Below, piece after piece: positions 18,288 through 27,239 of a stretch of 64,000 bases of DNA. The position numbers and the translations under genes are program-made. Position 1 is the stretch's first letter; every line of letters begins with the position of its first letter. This DNA is from Solimicrobium silvestre (lineage in GTDB: Bacteria; Pseudomonadota; Gammaproteobacteria; Burkholderiales; Burkholderiaceae_D), in assembly GCF_002976435.1 (NCBI RefSeq), contig NZ_PUGF01000008.1:124001-188000 (forward strand), given 5' to 3'. The notes below the pieces were generated by a model that saw nothing but the letters and a program-made list of their open reading frames with translations, had not been told where the DNA came from and made no database searches.

Positions 18288-20614
18288 CCCGTCTTTTAAG
18301 GTATTTATTCGTTGTTGGCGCGGCAGTAACGGGCATTTTTCTATTTTTAATCGCCTCTCTTTCTGATCAAACCGCCGTTTTTGAAAAGAACTACATTTGG
18401 CTATTTGGCTTAAATAGCCTGGTCGCGATTGCTCTCCTGGCACTCATTGTTTTACTACTCACACGACTGTATCGCCGCTATAAAAAGAAAGAGTTCGGCA
18501 CTCGCTTACTCACCCGGCTAGTAATTTTATTTGCGACCTTGGCTATCGTACCCGGCGCCTTAATCTATGCAGTATCGATTCAATTTGTGTCACGTTCGAT
18601 CGAATCCGGTTTTGATGCGCGTGTTGAAAACGCGATTGATGCCGGCCTTAATTTAGGACGCAGTGCACTAGACAACTCGCTCAGTGAATTAACCATCCGG
18701 GCACACCGCTCAGCACAAGAATTAGCCGATTTATCAGGATCAAACCGGGTTATTCAACTGTCACGGTTATTTGAGCAAAACCAACAACTTGAAGCCACCA
18801 TCGTCACCGGCCGGGGCCAGCTTGTTAGCAGTACCGGCGGTCAGTTCAGTTCTTTATTGCCCGACATGCCAACACAGGCGATGTTGCGTCAGGCACGTAA
18901 TAACCGGGAATTTTCCGACTATGAAGGCGGCAACGAAACGAGTCCTGACGGGAGTATGGACGGCGACGGCGGGAATGAGCTCACACCAAAAGCCACCCAA
19001 CAAACCGGCATTCGGCTGCGCGTTTTAGTGTTAATTCCCAACAACCAAGACAGCCTTTCTTTGCATGAAGATCCGCAATATTTACAGCTCATTCAACCTA
19101 TCCCTGAATCTATTCGCATCAACACCGACAAGTTAGCGTCGGCCAGAAGTAAATATCAGGAATTGGCTGCTGGGCGTACTATTTTGCGGAAAATTTATAT
19201 TGCCACGCTCACGCTGACCTTATTGCTGGCTATTTTTGCGTCGATTGTGAGCGCTTTTTTACTTGCCACCGACCTGATAAAACCGATTTTATTATTGGCA
19301 GAAGGTACCAAAGCGGTGACGCAAGGAAATCTGTCACCGAGGCCTATCATCGCCAGTTCCGATGAGCTCGGCAGCCTGACCAAGTCATTTAATATCATGA
19401 CGCATCAACTGTTTGATGCGCGCGCTACTGTTGAAAAAAATCGTAGTGAACTGCAAAATGCCAAAGCCTATTTAGAATCGGTATTAGCCAATATGTCTGC
19501 CGGCGTGATGGTATTGGATCGCAGTTTTCATCTGGTCACGTGCAATGAGTCGGTTGAGCGTATTTTGCAATTACCATTAGAAAATTACATCGGCCAGCCA
19601 CTTATTGAAATCCCTGGCCTGAGTACGTTTGCGCACGCCATTGCTAAAGCTTTTTCTGAACACAATGCACAATCCGCCGCTGGCGACAATGCCGATCAGC
19701 ACTGGCAACAGCAAATAGAACTGCCGCGCCACCTTACTGGCGAACAGGATTCCGGTTTTGATTTTGGCGAAATGGCCAATAATAATCAAACCATCACGCT
19801 GCTGGCACGCGGATCACATTTACCGGTTTCTTCCGGCACGGGTAATGTCGTTGTGTTTGATGATATTACTAATATTATTTCCGCCCAACGCTCCATTGCA
19901 TGGGGTGAAGTAGGGCGTCGTTTAGCGCATGAAATTAAAAATCCGCTTACCCCAATTCAGCTTTCCGCAGAACGCCTGCAAATGAAACTGCACGATAAAC
20001 TGAATGTAGCTGATGCGGCAATATTAAGTAAAAGTACCGCTACGATTGTGAATCAGGTGAGCTCCATGAAACGCATGGTGGACGATTTCCGCGATTATGC
20101 GCGAACTCCACCGGCTCATTTAACCCCATTGAACCTAAATGGCTTGATTGATGAGGTCATGAATCTGTATATTGGCGGTGATGGCGCCGATGTCATACGC
20201 ATGAAATTATCCACAGACTTGCCGACCATCATGGGTGATGCGACGCAACTAAGACAGGTTATTCATAATCTTTTGCAAAATGCTCAAGATTCCGTCAATG
20301 AACAGCATGGCAATTCCCCAGACCGACAAATTGATGTAATTACCGAAGTTGTACATTACAATAATTCTGAAGGGGAAATACAAAGCGCGGCAAGCTTATC
20401 AATTATTGATAATGGCGTAGGTTTTAGCAGTAAAATTTTAGCCCGTGCGTTTGAGCCCTATGCCACTTCAAAACCACGTGGAACCGGTTTAGGTTTGGCG
20501 GTAGTAAAGAAAATATTAGAAGAACACGGCGGACGTGTCGATATTAAAAACCGAACTGATGGAAATGGTGCAAAAGTAGCGATTTTACTGTTAAAGTTAG
20601 CACCTAATAATTGA
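18284..20614 (+). CDS. ntrY: NtrY-like transmembrane sensor histidine kinase
   Basis: A 776-residue kinase. It has N-terminal membrane segments (LLRYLFVVGAAVTGIFLFLIA, LNSLVAIALLALIVLLL, ILFATLAIVPGALIYAVS), a periplasmic region, another membrane helix (about residues 305-330), a HAMP linker, a PAS domain (LESVLANMSAGVMVLDRS), the HisKA box GRRLAHEIKNPLTPIQLSAE with phospho-acceptor His549, and a catalytic ATPase domain (NLLQNAQDS, GTGLGLAVVKKI). A 30-residue acidic/Gly-rich insertion (about 218-250) lies in the periplasmic loop. NtrY kinases act in nitrogen, redox or envelope responses. It should signal to the regulator at 20671. The start is GTG within the DUF4390 stop. Confidence 0.92.
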   Translation: MTRLLRYLFVVGAAVTGIFLFLIASLSDQTAVFEKNYIWLFGLNSLVAIALLALIVLLLTRLYRRYKKKEFGTRLLTRLVILFATLAIVPGALIYAVSIQFVSRSIESGFDARVENAIDAGLNLGRSALDNSLSELTIRAHRSAQELADLSGSNRVIQLSRLFEQNQQLEATIVTGRGQLVSSTGGQFSSLLPDMPTQAMLRQARNNREFSDYEGGNETSPDGSMDGDGGNELTPKATQQTGIRLRVLVLIPNNQDSLSLHEDPQYLQLIQPIPESIRINTDKLASARSKYQELAAGRTILRKIYIATLTLTLLLAIFASIVSAFLLATDLIKPILLLAEGTKAVTQGNLSPRPIIASSDELGSLTKSFNIMTHQLFDARATVEKNRSELQNAKAYLESVLANMSAGVMVLDRSFHLVTCNESVERILQLPLENYIGQPLIEIPGLSTFAHAIAKAFSEHNAQSAAGDNADQHWQQQIELPRHLTGEQDSGFDFGEMANNNQTITLLARGSHLPVSSGTGNVVVFDDITNIISAQRSIAWGEVGRRLAHEIKNPLTPIQLSAERLQMKLHDKLNVADAAILSKSTATIVNQVSSMKRMVDDFRDYARTPPAHLTPLNLNGLIDEVMNLYIGGDGADVIRMKLSTDLPTIMGDATQLRQVIHNLLQNAQDSVNEQHGNSPDRQIDVITEVVHYNNSEGEIQSAASLSIIDNGVGFSSKILARAFEPYATSKPRGTGLGLAVVKKILEEHGGRVDIKNRTDGNGAKVAILLLKLAPNN

Positions 20615-20670
20615 TCAACCTGCAGTGTTCAGGTTCATGAGACAGGATTGCAAATGAAAGGCAACAAATA

Positions 20671-21417
20671 ATGGCAAATATTCTCGTCGTTGATGATGAA
20701 ATGGGAATACGTGAATTACTCTCCGAAATATTGGGAGACGAGGGTCATGTTGTGCAATCCGCTGAAAATGCCCAACAAGCTCGCGAACTTCGCGGATTGT
20801 CCCGTCCTGATTTGGTTTTACTCGATATTTGGATGCCGGACACCGACGGCGTAACATTATTAAAAGAATGGCAGCGTGACGGCCTGCTAACTATGCCGGT
20901 CATTATGATGTCTGGTCATGCCACCATTGATACGGCGGTTGAAGCCACTCGTATCGGTGCGCTGAACTTTTTAGAAAAGCCAATTTCTTTACAAAAATTG
21001 CTAAAGGCAGTTCAGCAAGGCCTAACTAAAACGACGGAACCACAACGCGGCTCATTGCCGAACCGCATGGCTTTAACCACCGATGCCGGCATGGTCGTTT
21101 CGCATCAAGCCAGTTACGGTAATAGCAGCATCCAAACTACGCAAATTGGCACTCACCATGTTGTCGGCGGCAGTTTTGACGCACGCTTGGCACCTGCGCC
21201 CATGCCTCTCAACCCGCTCTCGCAATTTTCTTTCGATTTGCCTTTGCGTGAAGCCCGGGATTCTTTTGAGCGTATTTATTTTGAATACCATTTGCAACGC
21301 GAAGGTGGCAGCATGACACGTGTTGCCGAGCGTACTGGCTTAGAACGCACGCACCTGTATCGCAAATTAAAACAGCTTGGTGTTGAATCATTAAAATCAT
21401 CCAAACGACACAATTGA
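20671..21417 (+). CDS. NtrX-type response regulator lacking the AAA+ domain
   Basis: A 248-residue regulator. The receiver (ILVVDDEMGIRELLSEIL) has phospho-acceptor Asp52 in VLLDIWMPD and a conserved Lys in FLEKPIS. A linker of about 75 residues follows, then a C-terminal Fis-type helix-turn-helix (FERIYFEYHLQREGGSMTRVAERTGLERTHLYRKLKQLG) that closely resembles the NtrX C-terminus. The sigma-54-interacting AAA+ module normally present between the two (Walker A, GAFTGA) is absent. It may therefore act as a repressor or sigma-70 regulator. It lies 56 bp after ntrY with an AAAGG ribosome-binding site. Confidence 0.9.
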   Translation: MANILVVDDEMGIRELLSEILGDEGHVVQSAENAQQARELRGLSRPDLVLLDIWMPDTDGVTLLKEWQRDGLLTMPVIMMSGHATIDTAVEATRIGALNFLEKPISLQKLLKAVQQGLTKTTEPQRGSLPNRMALTTDAGMVVSHQASYGNSSIQTTQIGTHHVVGGSFDARLAPAPMPLNPLSQFSFDLPLREARDSFERIYFEYHLQREGGSMTRVAERTGLERTHLYRKLKQLGVESLKSSKRHN

Positions 21418-21424
21418 TTGTGGA

Positions 21425-21805
21425 ATGATCAAAACTATCTTAGTGATAGGTGGAACAGCTTTTGAACGTGAAGTAGCGATAACGAACGCACTCGCTACTT
21501 CCTCAGAGCCTGATTTCAAAAAATCAGCGGTTCTATTAGAAGGATTGGCAGACGGTAAAACCACGTTATTATCTGATACCAACACCATCATTTCCCGTAT
21601 TGCCTCAGGTTGTCTTTGTTGCGGTAACAATATGATCATGCGGGTTTATTTGAATCGCCTGATCCAGCAAAATCCTCATCAACTGTTCTTAAGCCTCTCC
21701 ACAGCAGAGCATCTTGAACAGGTAAAGCTCTTCTTAACTACGCCCAGTTATAAAAAAATACTTGAATTAAGCACTGAGCTTAACCTAAACTCAATCAACT
21801 CCTAG
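21425..21805 (+). CDS. Degenerate CobW/COG0523-like small protein
   Basis: A 126-residue protein starting 7 bp after the response regulator. The N-terminal strand and loop MIKTILVIGGTAFEREVAITNAL look like a P-loop NTPase start, but the Lys-Ser/Thr of Walker A is missing. Residues near 60-70 (SRIASGCLCCGNN) carry the CxCC metal-binding motif of the CobW/COG0523 metallochaperone GTPases. A full COG0523 protein is roughly 300-400 residues; this has only the start of the G domain and no C-terminal domain. It could be a small metal-binding relative, a truncated gene or a nucleotide-free partner. The assignment rests on the CxCC motif and the N-terminal strand. Confidence 0.55.
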   Translation: MIKTILVIGGTAFEREVAITNALATSSEPDFKKSAVLLEGLADGKTTLLSDTNTIISRIASGCLCCGNNMIMRVYLNRLIQQNPHQLFLSLSTAEHLEQVKLFLTTPSYKKILELSTELNLNSINS

Positions 21806-21975
21806 AGAATTGTTACAGATTGTTAGCTGCAGTCAACAACCCTGTGAGTTTAGCCGTTATCACTTATACTGGAACAAGGAGTATGTCGTAAGTCGTAAGA
21901 GGTAGATTGTCACTTGAAATCCCCTGGTCAAACACCATCTTTCACTTTAACCTGGTCTTGAGCAAAGGAATCACA

Positions 21976-22233
21976 ATGAACCTCATTTATAACAGCGAGC
22001 AGTACAGCGTCGTAGAATTTGGCGCTGATGATGACAATGAAGCGTTGCGCTATGGCGGTTATGAAATTACCGACAAAGCGGTAAAGCGTGAATTTTTCAT
22101 GGGAGGTATGCAAGCTGTCACCTTCCGCAAAGATGTTTCGGATCTCATCGCCTCAGACCCTAGTTTAGAGGAAGTAGATGATTTTTTGGGTCAATACGAC
22201 CCTTACATGCTGCAAATCGTTACTGTTCACTAA
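21976..22233 (+). CDS. DUF3567 domain-containing protein
   Basis: An 85-residue protein. The ATG at 21976 is used because AAAGGAA lies 7 nt upstream; the frame upstream of it is not conserved in character. MNLIYNSEQYSVVEFGADDD, then RYGGYEITDKAVKREFFMGG, VTFRKDVSDLIASDPSLEEVDDFLGQYD fit DUF3567, a small family restricted to Burkholderiales and neighbours, of unknown function. It is acidic and cytosolic. A hairpin with a T-rich tail at 22256-22292 probably ends its transcript. Confidence 0.87.
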   Translation: MNLIYNSEQYSVVEFGADDDNEALRYGGYEITDKAVKREFFMGGMQAVTFRKDVSDLIASDPSLEEVDDFLGQYDPYMLQIVTVH

Positions 22234-22255
22234 CGTTCTTTAATCCTTCTCTAAC

Positions 22256-22292
22256 AAACTGCGGAGATAACGACCACTCTCCCGCAGTTTTG
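22256..22292 (+). terminator. Probable terminator after DUF3567 gene
   Basis: Stem AAACTGCGG-AGA paired with TCTCCCGCAGTTT (one bulge), followed by TTTGT. It lies 23 bp after the DUF3567 stop on the plus strand. The rest of the gap to 22525 shows no gene. Confidence 0.7.
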
Positions 22293-22525
22293 TAGTGGAT
22301 TAGTCGCCCTAATTAATCCCCCTTAATTAATAACATTAAGCAGCTACCAAACTGTATCTCTACACTTCGGCGCTTCAATCAATCGTCTGCACAGCAACAT
22401 CCAACACTTCGTTGATTATTCAGTACATTCAATTACATTTTGCGTAAGCACTACAGGTTATTAACTATTTCCAGCTAAACTCAAATTTACACGCGATTTA
22501 ATCTTTATTGCATTGGAGCACTTAA

Positions 22526-23350
22526 ATGATGTCGATTTTTAGTTCCCGTCGATTCGCCGTATTCAGCCTCTTAGTTATCGGATTTTTGAGCAGCACGTTC
22601 GCTTTAGCGCAAGCGATACCAAGCAATAACACTGCCGCTTATTCACCGCAACAGCTTGAAACCTTGGTTGGGCGCATCGCGCTTTACCCTGACGACTTGA
22701 TCGCCATCACATTACCCGCCTCAACGTACCCGCTTGATGTTGTAAAAGCGCAACGTTTTTTGGATAAATTTAGGATGGACAATAGCTTAATGCCGGACCC
22801 ATCAATGGCGGACCCTGTGGTTAAGTTACTCAATTATCCCGACATCATCAGGCTGATGAACGACGACTTGGATTGGACCCAGGCATTAGGTGATGCCGTT
22901 GATGCGGATGAAACAGGGGCTCTTGCAGCGATTCAATCATTCCGTCGCCAGGCTGAATCCGTAGGCAATTTAAAAAGCGATGCCAAACAGGTCGTCGCGG
23001 TTGACAACAAAATCATCACCATCGTGCCTATCAATCCGGAAGTGATCTATGTGCCGATGTATCAACCGGCACGCGTCATCGTTTATTCCCCAACGCCTTA
23101 CGTTTGGAGCTATTACCCAACACCGTACCCCTCTTATTATTATCCTTACCCAATTGGCGGCCGCTTTTCCTTTGGCTTTACATGGGGGGCAGCAGTTGGC
23201 TCTGGGTGGTACACCAATTGGCGTGACGGACATATTAACAACCACGTAGCCACCAATATTCATGATTATGCTAATCGCCCATCCGGTGGGCAAAACTGGC
23301 GCAACAATCGTCCGCCGACTCAAACAAAAATCGGAATACAAACACGTTAG
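22526..23350 (+). CDS. DUF3300 domain-containing secreted protein
   Basis: A 274-residue protein with a signal peptide (RRFAVFSLLVIGFLSSTFALAQA). The DUF3300 core is recognisable: YSPQQLETLVGRIALYPDDLIAITLPASTYPLDVVKAQRFLD, then PVVKLLNYPDIIRLMNDDLDWTQALGDAV and QVVAVDNKIITIVPINPEVIYVPMYQP. After it comes an aromatic Tyr/Pro/Ser/Trp-rich segment and an Asn/Arg-rich tail (residues 240-274). The family is widespread in proteobacteria, often beside stress or envelope genes, and its function is unknown. GGAG lies about 9 nt before the first ATG. Confidence 0.85.
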   Translation: MMSIFSSRRFAVFSLLVIGFLSSTFALAQAIPSNNTAAYSPQQLETLVGRIALYPDDLIAITLPASTYPLDVVKAQRFLDKFRMDNSLMPDPSMADPVVKLLNYPDIIRLMNDDLDWTQALGDAVDADETGALAAIQSFRRQAESVGNLKSDAKQVVAVDNKIITIVPINPEVIYVPMYQPARVIVYSPTPYVWSYYPTPYPSYYYPYPIGGRFSFGFTWGAAVGSGWYTNWRDGHINNHVATNIHDYANRPSGGQNWRNNRPPTQTKIGIQTR

Positions 23351-23514
23351 TCACGTCTAGGTTTTCAGCCTGGCGATCCGCGTGATGCCCCCCCCAAATC
23401 CTGCTAATACGCGTCCAAGCAATATTGAGAATTCGAGGCCATACTTTCTTTGCATAAAGTGATGAGGGAAATTATGTAAAAATAGTATCTCAATCCCTGC
23501 AAAATCACCTCATC

Positions 23515-24360
23515 ATGCAAGACTCATTAGTGTATTTAAATGGCGTACTGACGCCTCTTTCTGAAGCCAAAATTCCTGTATTAGATCGTGGCTTTATTTT
23601 TGGTGATGGCATTTACGAAGTCATTCCTGTTTATGCGCGTAAGATGTTCCGTGCAGAGCAGCATTTAGCGCGCTTGTTTCGCAGCCTGGCCGCCATTCGT
23701 ATTACGAACCCGTATACTGAATCAGCCTGGATTAATCTCATTGAGCAAGTGATTAACGCTCATCCTGCCGATGACCAAATGGTGTATCTACAAGTTACCC
23801 GTGGCGTCGCAAAACGCACCCATGCATTTCCTGTTGACGTGACGCCAACCGTATTCATCATGACCAATCCACTCGCATCGCCCAGCATGGCGGCACGTGC
23901 CAAAGGAGTGGCTTGCATCAGCATGGAAGATAAACGTTGGTTGCATTGTGAAATTAAATCTATTTCGCTACTAGGAAATATATTGGCGGCACAATACGCG
24001 GTAGAAAATGAGGCCACCGAAACCATCCAGTTTAGGGATGGCTTTTTAACCGAAGCATCCGCATCTAACGTATGGGTCGTCAAAGATGGCGTACTCACGG
24101 CACCGCCTAAAGATAATCTGATTTTGGAGGGGATACGTTATGGTTTAATTGAAGAAATGTGCCAGGATCTGCAAATTACGCTTGTTGCGCGTAAAATTAC
24201 ACGTTCTGAAGTCTTTGCTGCCGATGAAATACTATTATCATCTGCCACTAAAGAAGTTTTACCGGTGGTATCCATTGATGGCAACATCATTGGCACTGGC
24301 CAACCCGGCCCCATCTACACAGCACTTTATACTGCTTACCAAATAGCGAAAAAACAATGA
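23515..24360 (+). CDS. dat: D-amino-acid transaminase
   Basis: A 281-residue class IV PLP aminotransferase. The N-terminal MQDSLVYLNGVLTPLSEAKIPVLDRGFIFGDGIYEVIPVY is the signature of D-alanine aminotransferases; the PLP-binding Lys148 is in CEIKSISLLGN; the FLTEASASNVWVVKDG segment carries the Glu that pairs with the pyridine ring. It interconverts D-alanine and D-glutamate with their keto acids and may supply D-amino acids for peptidoglycan. The last four bases overlap the ybeD-family gene as ATGA (24357-24360), so the two are co-translated. Confidence 0.88.
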   Translation: MQDSLVYLNGVLTPLSEAKIPVLDRGFIFGDGIYEVIPVYARKMFRAEQHLARLFRSLAAIRITNPYTESAWINLIEQVINAHPADDQMVYLQVTRGVAKRTHAFPVDVTPTVFIMTNPLASPSMAARAKGVACISMEDKRWLHCEIKSISLLGNILAAQYAVENEATETIQFRDGFLTEASASNVWVVKDGVLTAPPKDNLILEGIRYGLIEEMCQDLQITLVARKITRSEVFAADEILLSSATKEVLPVVSIDGNIIGTGQPGPIYTALYTAYQIAKKQ

Positions 24361-24620
24361 GTGAAGATAGTTTAATAGAATACCCGAGCGACTTCCCCAT
24401 CAAAATCATGGGTGCGATGCATGAGTCGTTTGCGCAAACCATGTTCGAGTTAGTGTTATTGCATGATCCTGATTTTGACGCCGCAAAAATGGAAATGCGT
24501 CCATCGGCCAAAGGTACTTATTTGGCGATTACCGTCACGGTACGCGCCACTAGCCGTGAACAACTCGACAATTTATACCGCGCTTTATCCGGTCACCCCA
24601 TGGTGAAAGTTGTTTTGTAA
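24357..24620 (+). CDS. ybeD: YbeD/DUF493 family protein
   Basis: An 87-residue protein of the DUF493 (UPF0250, YbeD) family. SLIEYPSDFPIKIMGAMHESFAQTMFELVLLHDP, then VTVTVRATSREQLDNLYRALSGHPMVKVVL matches the family along its length. It has a ferredoxin-like ACT-type fold; a regulatory role near lipoate synthesis is usually inferred because the gene normally precedes lipB and lipA. Here the next gene is a convergent LysR, so lipB/lipA have moved. It is coupled to the transaminase by ATGA. Confidence 0.92.
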   Translation: MSEDSLIEYPSDFPIKIMGAMHESFAQTMFELVLLHDPDFDAAKMEMRPSAKGTYLAITVTVRATSREQLDNLYRALSGHPMVKVVL

Positions 24621-24626
24621 TTCGCA

Positions 24627-25559
24627 TTACATCAAACTGCTCGCTCCCAACCACCGGCCACTGTCGCACAGCGTTTGAGCGACCTCTAACACCAGTCGTT
24701 CCACCGCACTGGCGGCATTCGTGAGCGGGATATTTTTCGACGCACACAACACCACTGTGCGTGAAATGTGGCTATCTGCAATCGGCAATGCGATCATTTC
24801 CCCACGTTCAATTTCAGATAATAACGGCGCAACCGGCAAAATAGTCGCGCCCATATCAGCCAATAATGCCGACTTCAAAATAGCGACGGAATTAATGTCG
24901 ATCACATCGCCTATCGCTAACCCGGCATGTCGTACCAAATTTTCTATGCGTGGCCTGACCCCGTGCTGGTAACCCGGCAAAATTAACGGTACTTGCAGCG
25001 CGGCAGCAAGATCGATTGACGTACCCAGATGAGCAAAGCGTGAATTAGCACAGGTGATATACATCATCTGTTCTTCAATCATCGGCTTTACGATGAATGG
25101 GGCCAGCTGCCCGTCATCAAACAAGACCGCTAAATTAATCCGCCCCGACTTCAATTGCTCGATTAAATTACCCGATAATTCTTCGGTTAATTGCAATGAA
25201 ATTTCAGGGTATTTTTCACGCACCGCCATCAATAACGGTAGTGCCAACGCGCCAGAAACACTTTGTGGAATGCCCAACGCCACGGTGCCCGTTGGACGTA
25301 ACGCCGATTGCGCCACCGCCGATTTCGCGTCACCGACCTGCTTTAAAATCGCCTGCGCATGCTCGTAAAATAATTTACCCGCGTCCGTTGCCGACATCCC
25401 TTGCGCCGAACGATGCAACAGCTGTGCACCTAATTCTTGTTCAAGTAATTGTAATTGTTGAGTCAGCGCTGGCTGTACAATATGCAGCACTCTTGCAGCA
25501 CGCGACAAAGAACCGTGGTCAACGATGGCGACAAAATAACGGAGTTGGCGTAGTTCCAT
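24627..25559 (-). CDS. LysR-family transcriptional regulator (Nac-like)
   Basis: A 310-residue LysR protein. MELRQLRYFVAIVDHGSLSRAARVLHIVQPALTQQLQLLEQELGAQLLHRSAQG is the winged helix-turn-helix. The effector domain starts at GTVALGIPQSVSGALALPLLMAVREKYPEISLQL. The overall pattern resembles the nitrogen-assimilation regulator Nac and its relatives. It is convergent with the YbeD gene (gap 6 bp) and divergent from the YedA-like exporter at 25640 (gap 80 bp), which it may control. The effector is unknown. Confidence 0.86.
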   Translation of the reverse strand: MELRQLRYFVAIVDHGSLSRAARVLHIVQPALTQQLQLLEQELGAQLLHRSAQGMSATDAGKLFYEHAQAILKQVGDAKSAVAQSALRPTGTVALGIPQSVSGALALPLLMAVREKYPEISLQLTEELSGNLIEQLKSGRINLAVLFDDGQLAPFIVKPMIEEQMMYITCANSRFAHLGTSIDLAAALQVPLILPGYQHGVRPRIENLVRHAGLAIGDVIDINSVAILKSALLADMGATILPVAPLLSEIERGEMIALPIADSHISRTVVLCASKNIPLTNAASAVERLVLEVAQTLCDSGRWLGASSLM

Positions 25560-25639
25560 AAATTAGTGCATTCAGTGATGTGCTGTGTCTTTAAAAATTT
25601 CTTTAATAATTTTAACCGCATTTACTATGCGCATTTAAT

Positions 25640-26524
25640 ATGTTTGCTCTCCCTAGATTAGTCGCCTTGGCCTTACTCACCGTATATTTAGTTTGGGGCT
25701 CCACCTACTTTGCAATCCATGTTGCGCTGACTTCATTCCCGCCCTTTATGCTGATGGGAACCCGCTTTTTAGCTGCGGGTAGCCTGCTATTTATTTTTTT
25801 AAAGTGGCGCGGCAAAACCAATCCAACAACTAAACAATGGCGCGACGCAGGCTTGGTCGGCAGCTTAATTTTAGGTGGCGGAATGGGCTTAACTTCCTAC
25901 GCTCAACAATACATTTCTTCCGGCTTGACCGCCGTATTCATTGCTTGCTCGCCCTTTGTTTTAACCTTATGTGTCGGCATGTATGGGGAATGGCCGAATC
26001 GACGCGAATGGATGGGTATTTTGATTGGCTTTGCAGGTGCTCTTTTACTCGCTAGCGGCGGCGATTTTTCAGCAAAACCGATAGGTATCGTCGCGTTATT
26101 AGGTGCGATTATTTGTTGGGATTTAGGCTCGGTTTTATCGCAACGCAAATTTTCTTTAGCACCCGGGGCAATGGGTTTTGCCAGTGAAATGCTGTTGGGA
26201 GGGGTGTTTTTAGTCGTCCTGGGTTACTTAAATGGCGAACACTTCGTTGGCACAATTACACCCTCGGCCTGGTTCGCCTGGAGCTACTTAGTGGTGGCAG
26301 GTTCTTTAGGCGCATTTACTGCGTATATGTACTTAATTGCCACGGTTCCACCGGCATTAGCGTCTAGTTACAGCTACGTTAATCCAGTCATCGCCGTTAC
26401 GCTCGGAGTGATGTTTGCTGGTGAAAAAATCGGCACACGCGATATTGTCGCAATGACTGTTATTTTAAGCAGCGTGTTGCTAATAACTACAGCCCGCAAC
26501 CGCGCTACCAAGATCACTAAATAG
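25640..26524 (+). CDS. yedA: DMT-family exporter, YedA-like
   Basis: A 294-residue protein with ten predicted membrane helices, in two EamA repeats. It begins LVALALLTVYLVWGSTYFAIHVAL and has an RFLAAGSLLF loop helix, then YAQQYISSGLTAVFIACSPFVLTLCVGMYGEWPNRREW with a short acidic/basic hinge, and the second repeat near residue 150. The VWGSTY motif is typical of the YedA/EamA group that exports small metabolites or drugs. It lies divergent from a LysR gene, which is a common regulatory pairing. Ribosome-binding site is weak. Confidence 0.85.
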   Translation: MFALPRLVALALLTVYLVWGSTYFAIHVALTSFPPFMLMGTRFLAAGSLLFIFLKWRGKTNPTTKQWRDAGLVGSLILGGGMGLTSYAQQYISSGLTAVFIACSPFVLTLCVGMYGEWPNRREWMGILIGFAGALLLASGGDFSAKPIGIVALLGAIICWDLGSVLSQRKFSLAPGAMGFASEMLLGGVFLVVLGYLNGEHFVGTITPSAWFAWSYLVVAGSLGAFTAYMYLIATVPPALASSYSYVNPVIAVTLGVMFAGEKIGTRDIVAMTVILSSVLLITTARNRATKITK

Positions 26525-26602
26525 AGCCGATAACTAAAATTTTTCAACAACTTATCCATGCTGTCTACATGACAGCTTAAATCCATATTCACAATCGCCA
26601 AA

Positions 26603-27118
26603 CTAAGCAATGCTTGGATTCGTGCTAATTTCTGGCTCTAAATTAGCCTTCATTGGATAGCTTTTATTAATCATTTCTTTAATTTCGCCCATCCGTCCCA
26701 CCGGCAAATCCACCATCAACAAAACTTGTCCTTGCAATATGCCGTTACTGTATTGCTCAAGAGCCGAATTCGGGATAGCCGTTGAGGCGCGTGCCGCCAG
26801 CCAGGCACCTAAAACAGCCCCCATAATGCCACACAAAATGAACGACACTATCTGCGTTTCCAGTCTGACCAACGGCAATATCAGCATTAAGCCGCTCGCC
26901 ATCAAACCAGAAAAGGCACCAATAAAAATACCTACCTCGGTACCATGCACCAAATCAGTACGTTGAAATAAAGTTGCTTCTGGCATATCTGCTGGTAAAG
27001 TATCCGGGCTAGCCAGAAAATGGATATATCGCTCTTCAACTCGTGCCAATAATAGTTGATCTAACATCGCCCGCGCACTAGCAATATCGGGCAACATAAA
27101 ATAGCATCTGCGTCTCAT
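26603..27118 (-). CDS. DUF1269-like membrane protein
   Basis: A 171-residue protein with a GGGAGAT ribosome-binding site before the ATG. The N-terminal half is soluble (MRRRCYFMLPDIASARAMLDQLLLARVEERYIHFLA); two membrane helices follow (GIFIGAFSGLMASGLMLILPLV and IVSFILCGIMGAVLGAWLAARA); the C-terminus returns to a soluble LLMVDLPVGRMGEIKEMINK. This ordering is like DUF1269 proteins, whose function is unknown. The helix-linked small-residue motifs (GAFSG, GIMGAVLG) suggest close helix packing or oligomers. Confidence 0.7.
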   Translation of the reverse strand: MRRRCYFMLPDIASARAMLDQLLLARVEERYIHFLASPDTLPADMPEATLFQRTDLVHGTEVGIFIGAFSGLMASGLMLILPLVRLETQIVSFILCGIMGAVLGAWLAARASTAIPNSALEQYSNGILQGQVLLMVDLPVGRMGEIKEMINKSYPMKANLEPEISTNPSIA

Positions 27119-27239
27119 AATGATCTCCCTTTTTGACGTGCATAATTAAGTTATAGCAGAGCAGCATCGGCTTTCAATCGGTATTTTTTGATTTAACGAT
27201 TAAACAGAAAAACATTACAAATTAACTTGTGGAGTTGCC

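Noticed and set aside
26560-26576. Small hairpin GCTGTC-TACAT-GACAGC between convergent genes
   Set aside because: Only six base pairs and no T-run; too weak to be called a terminator.
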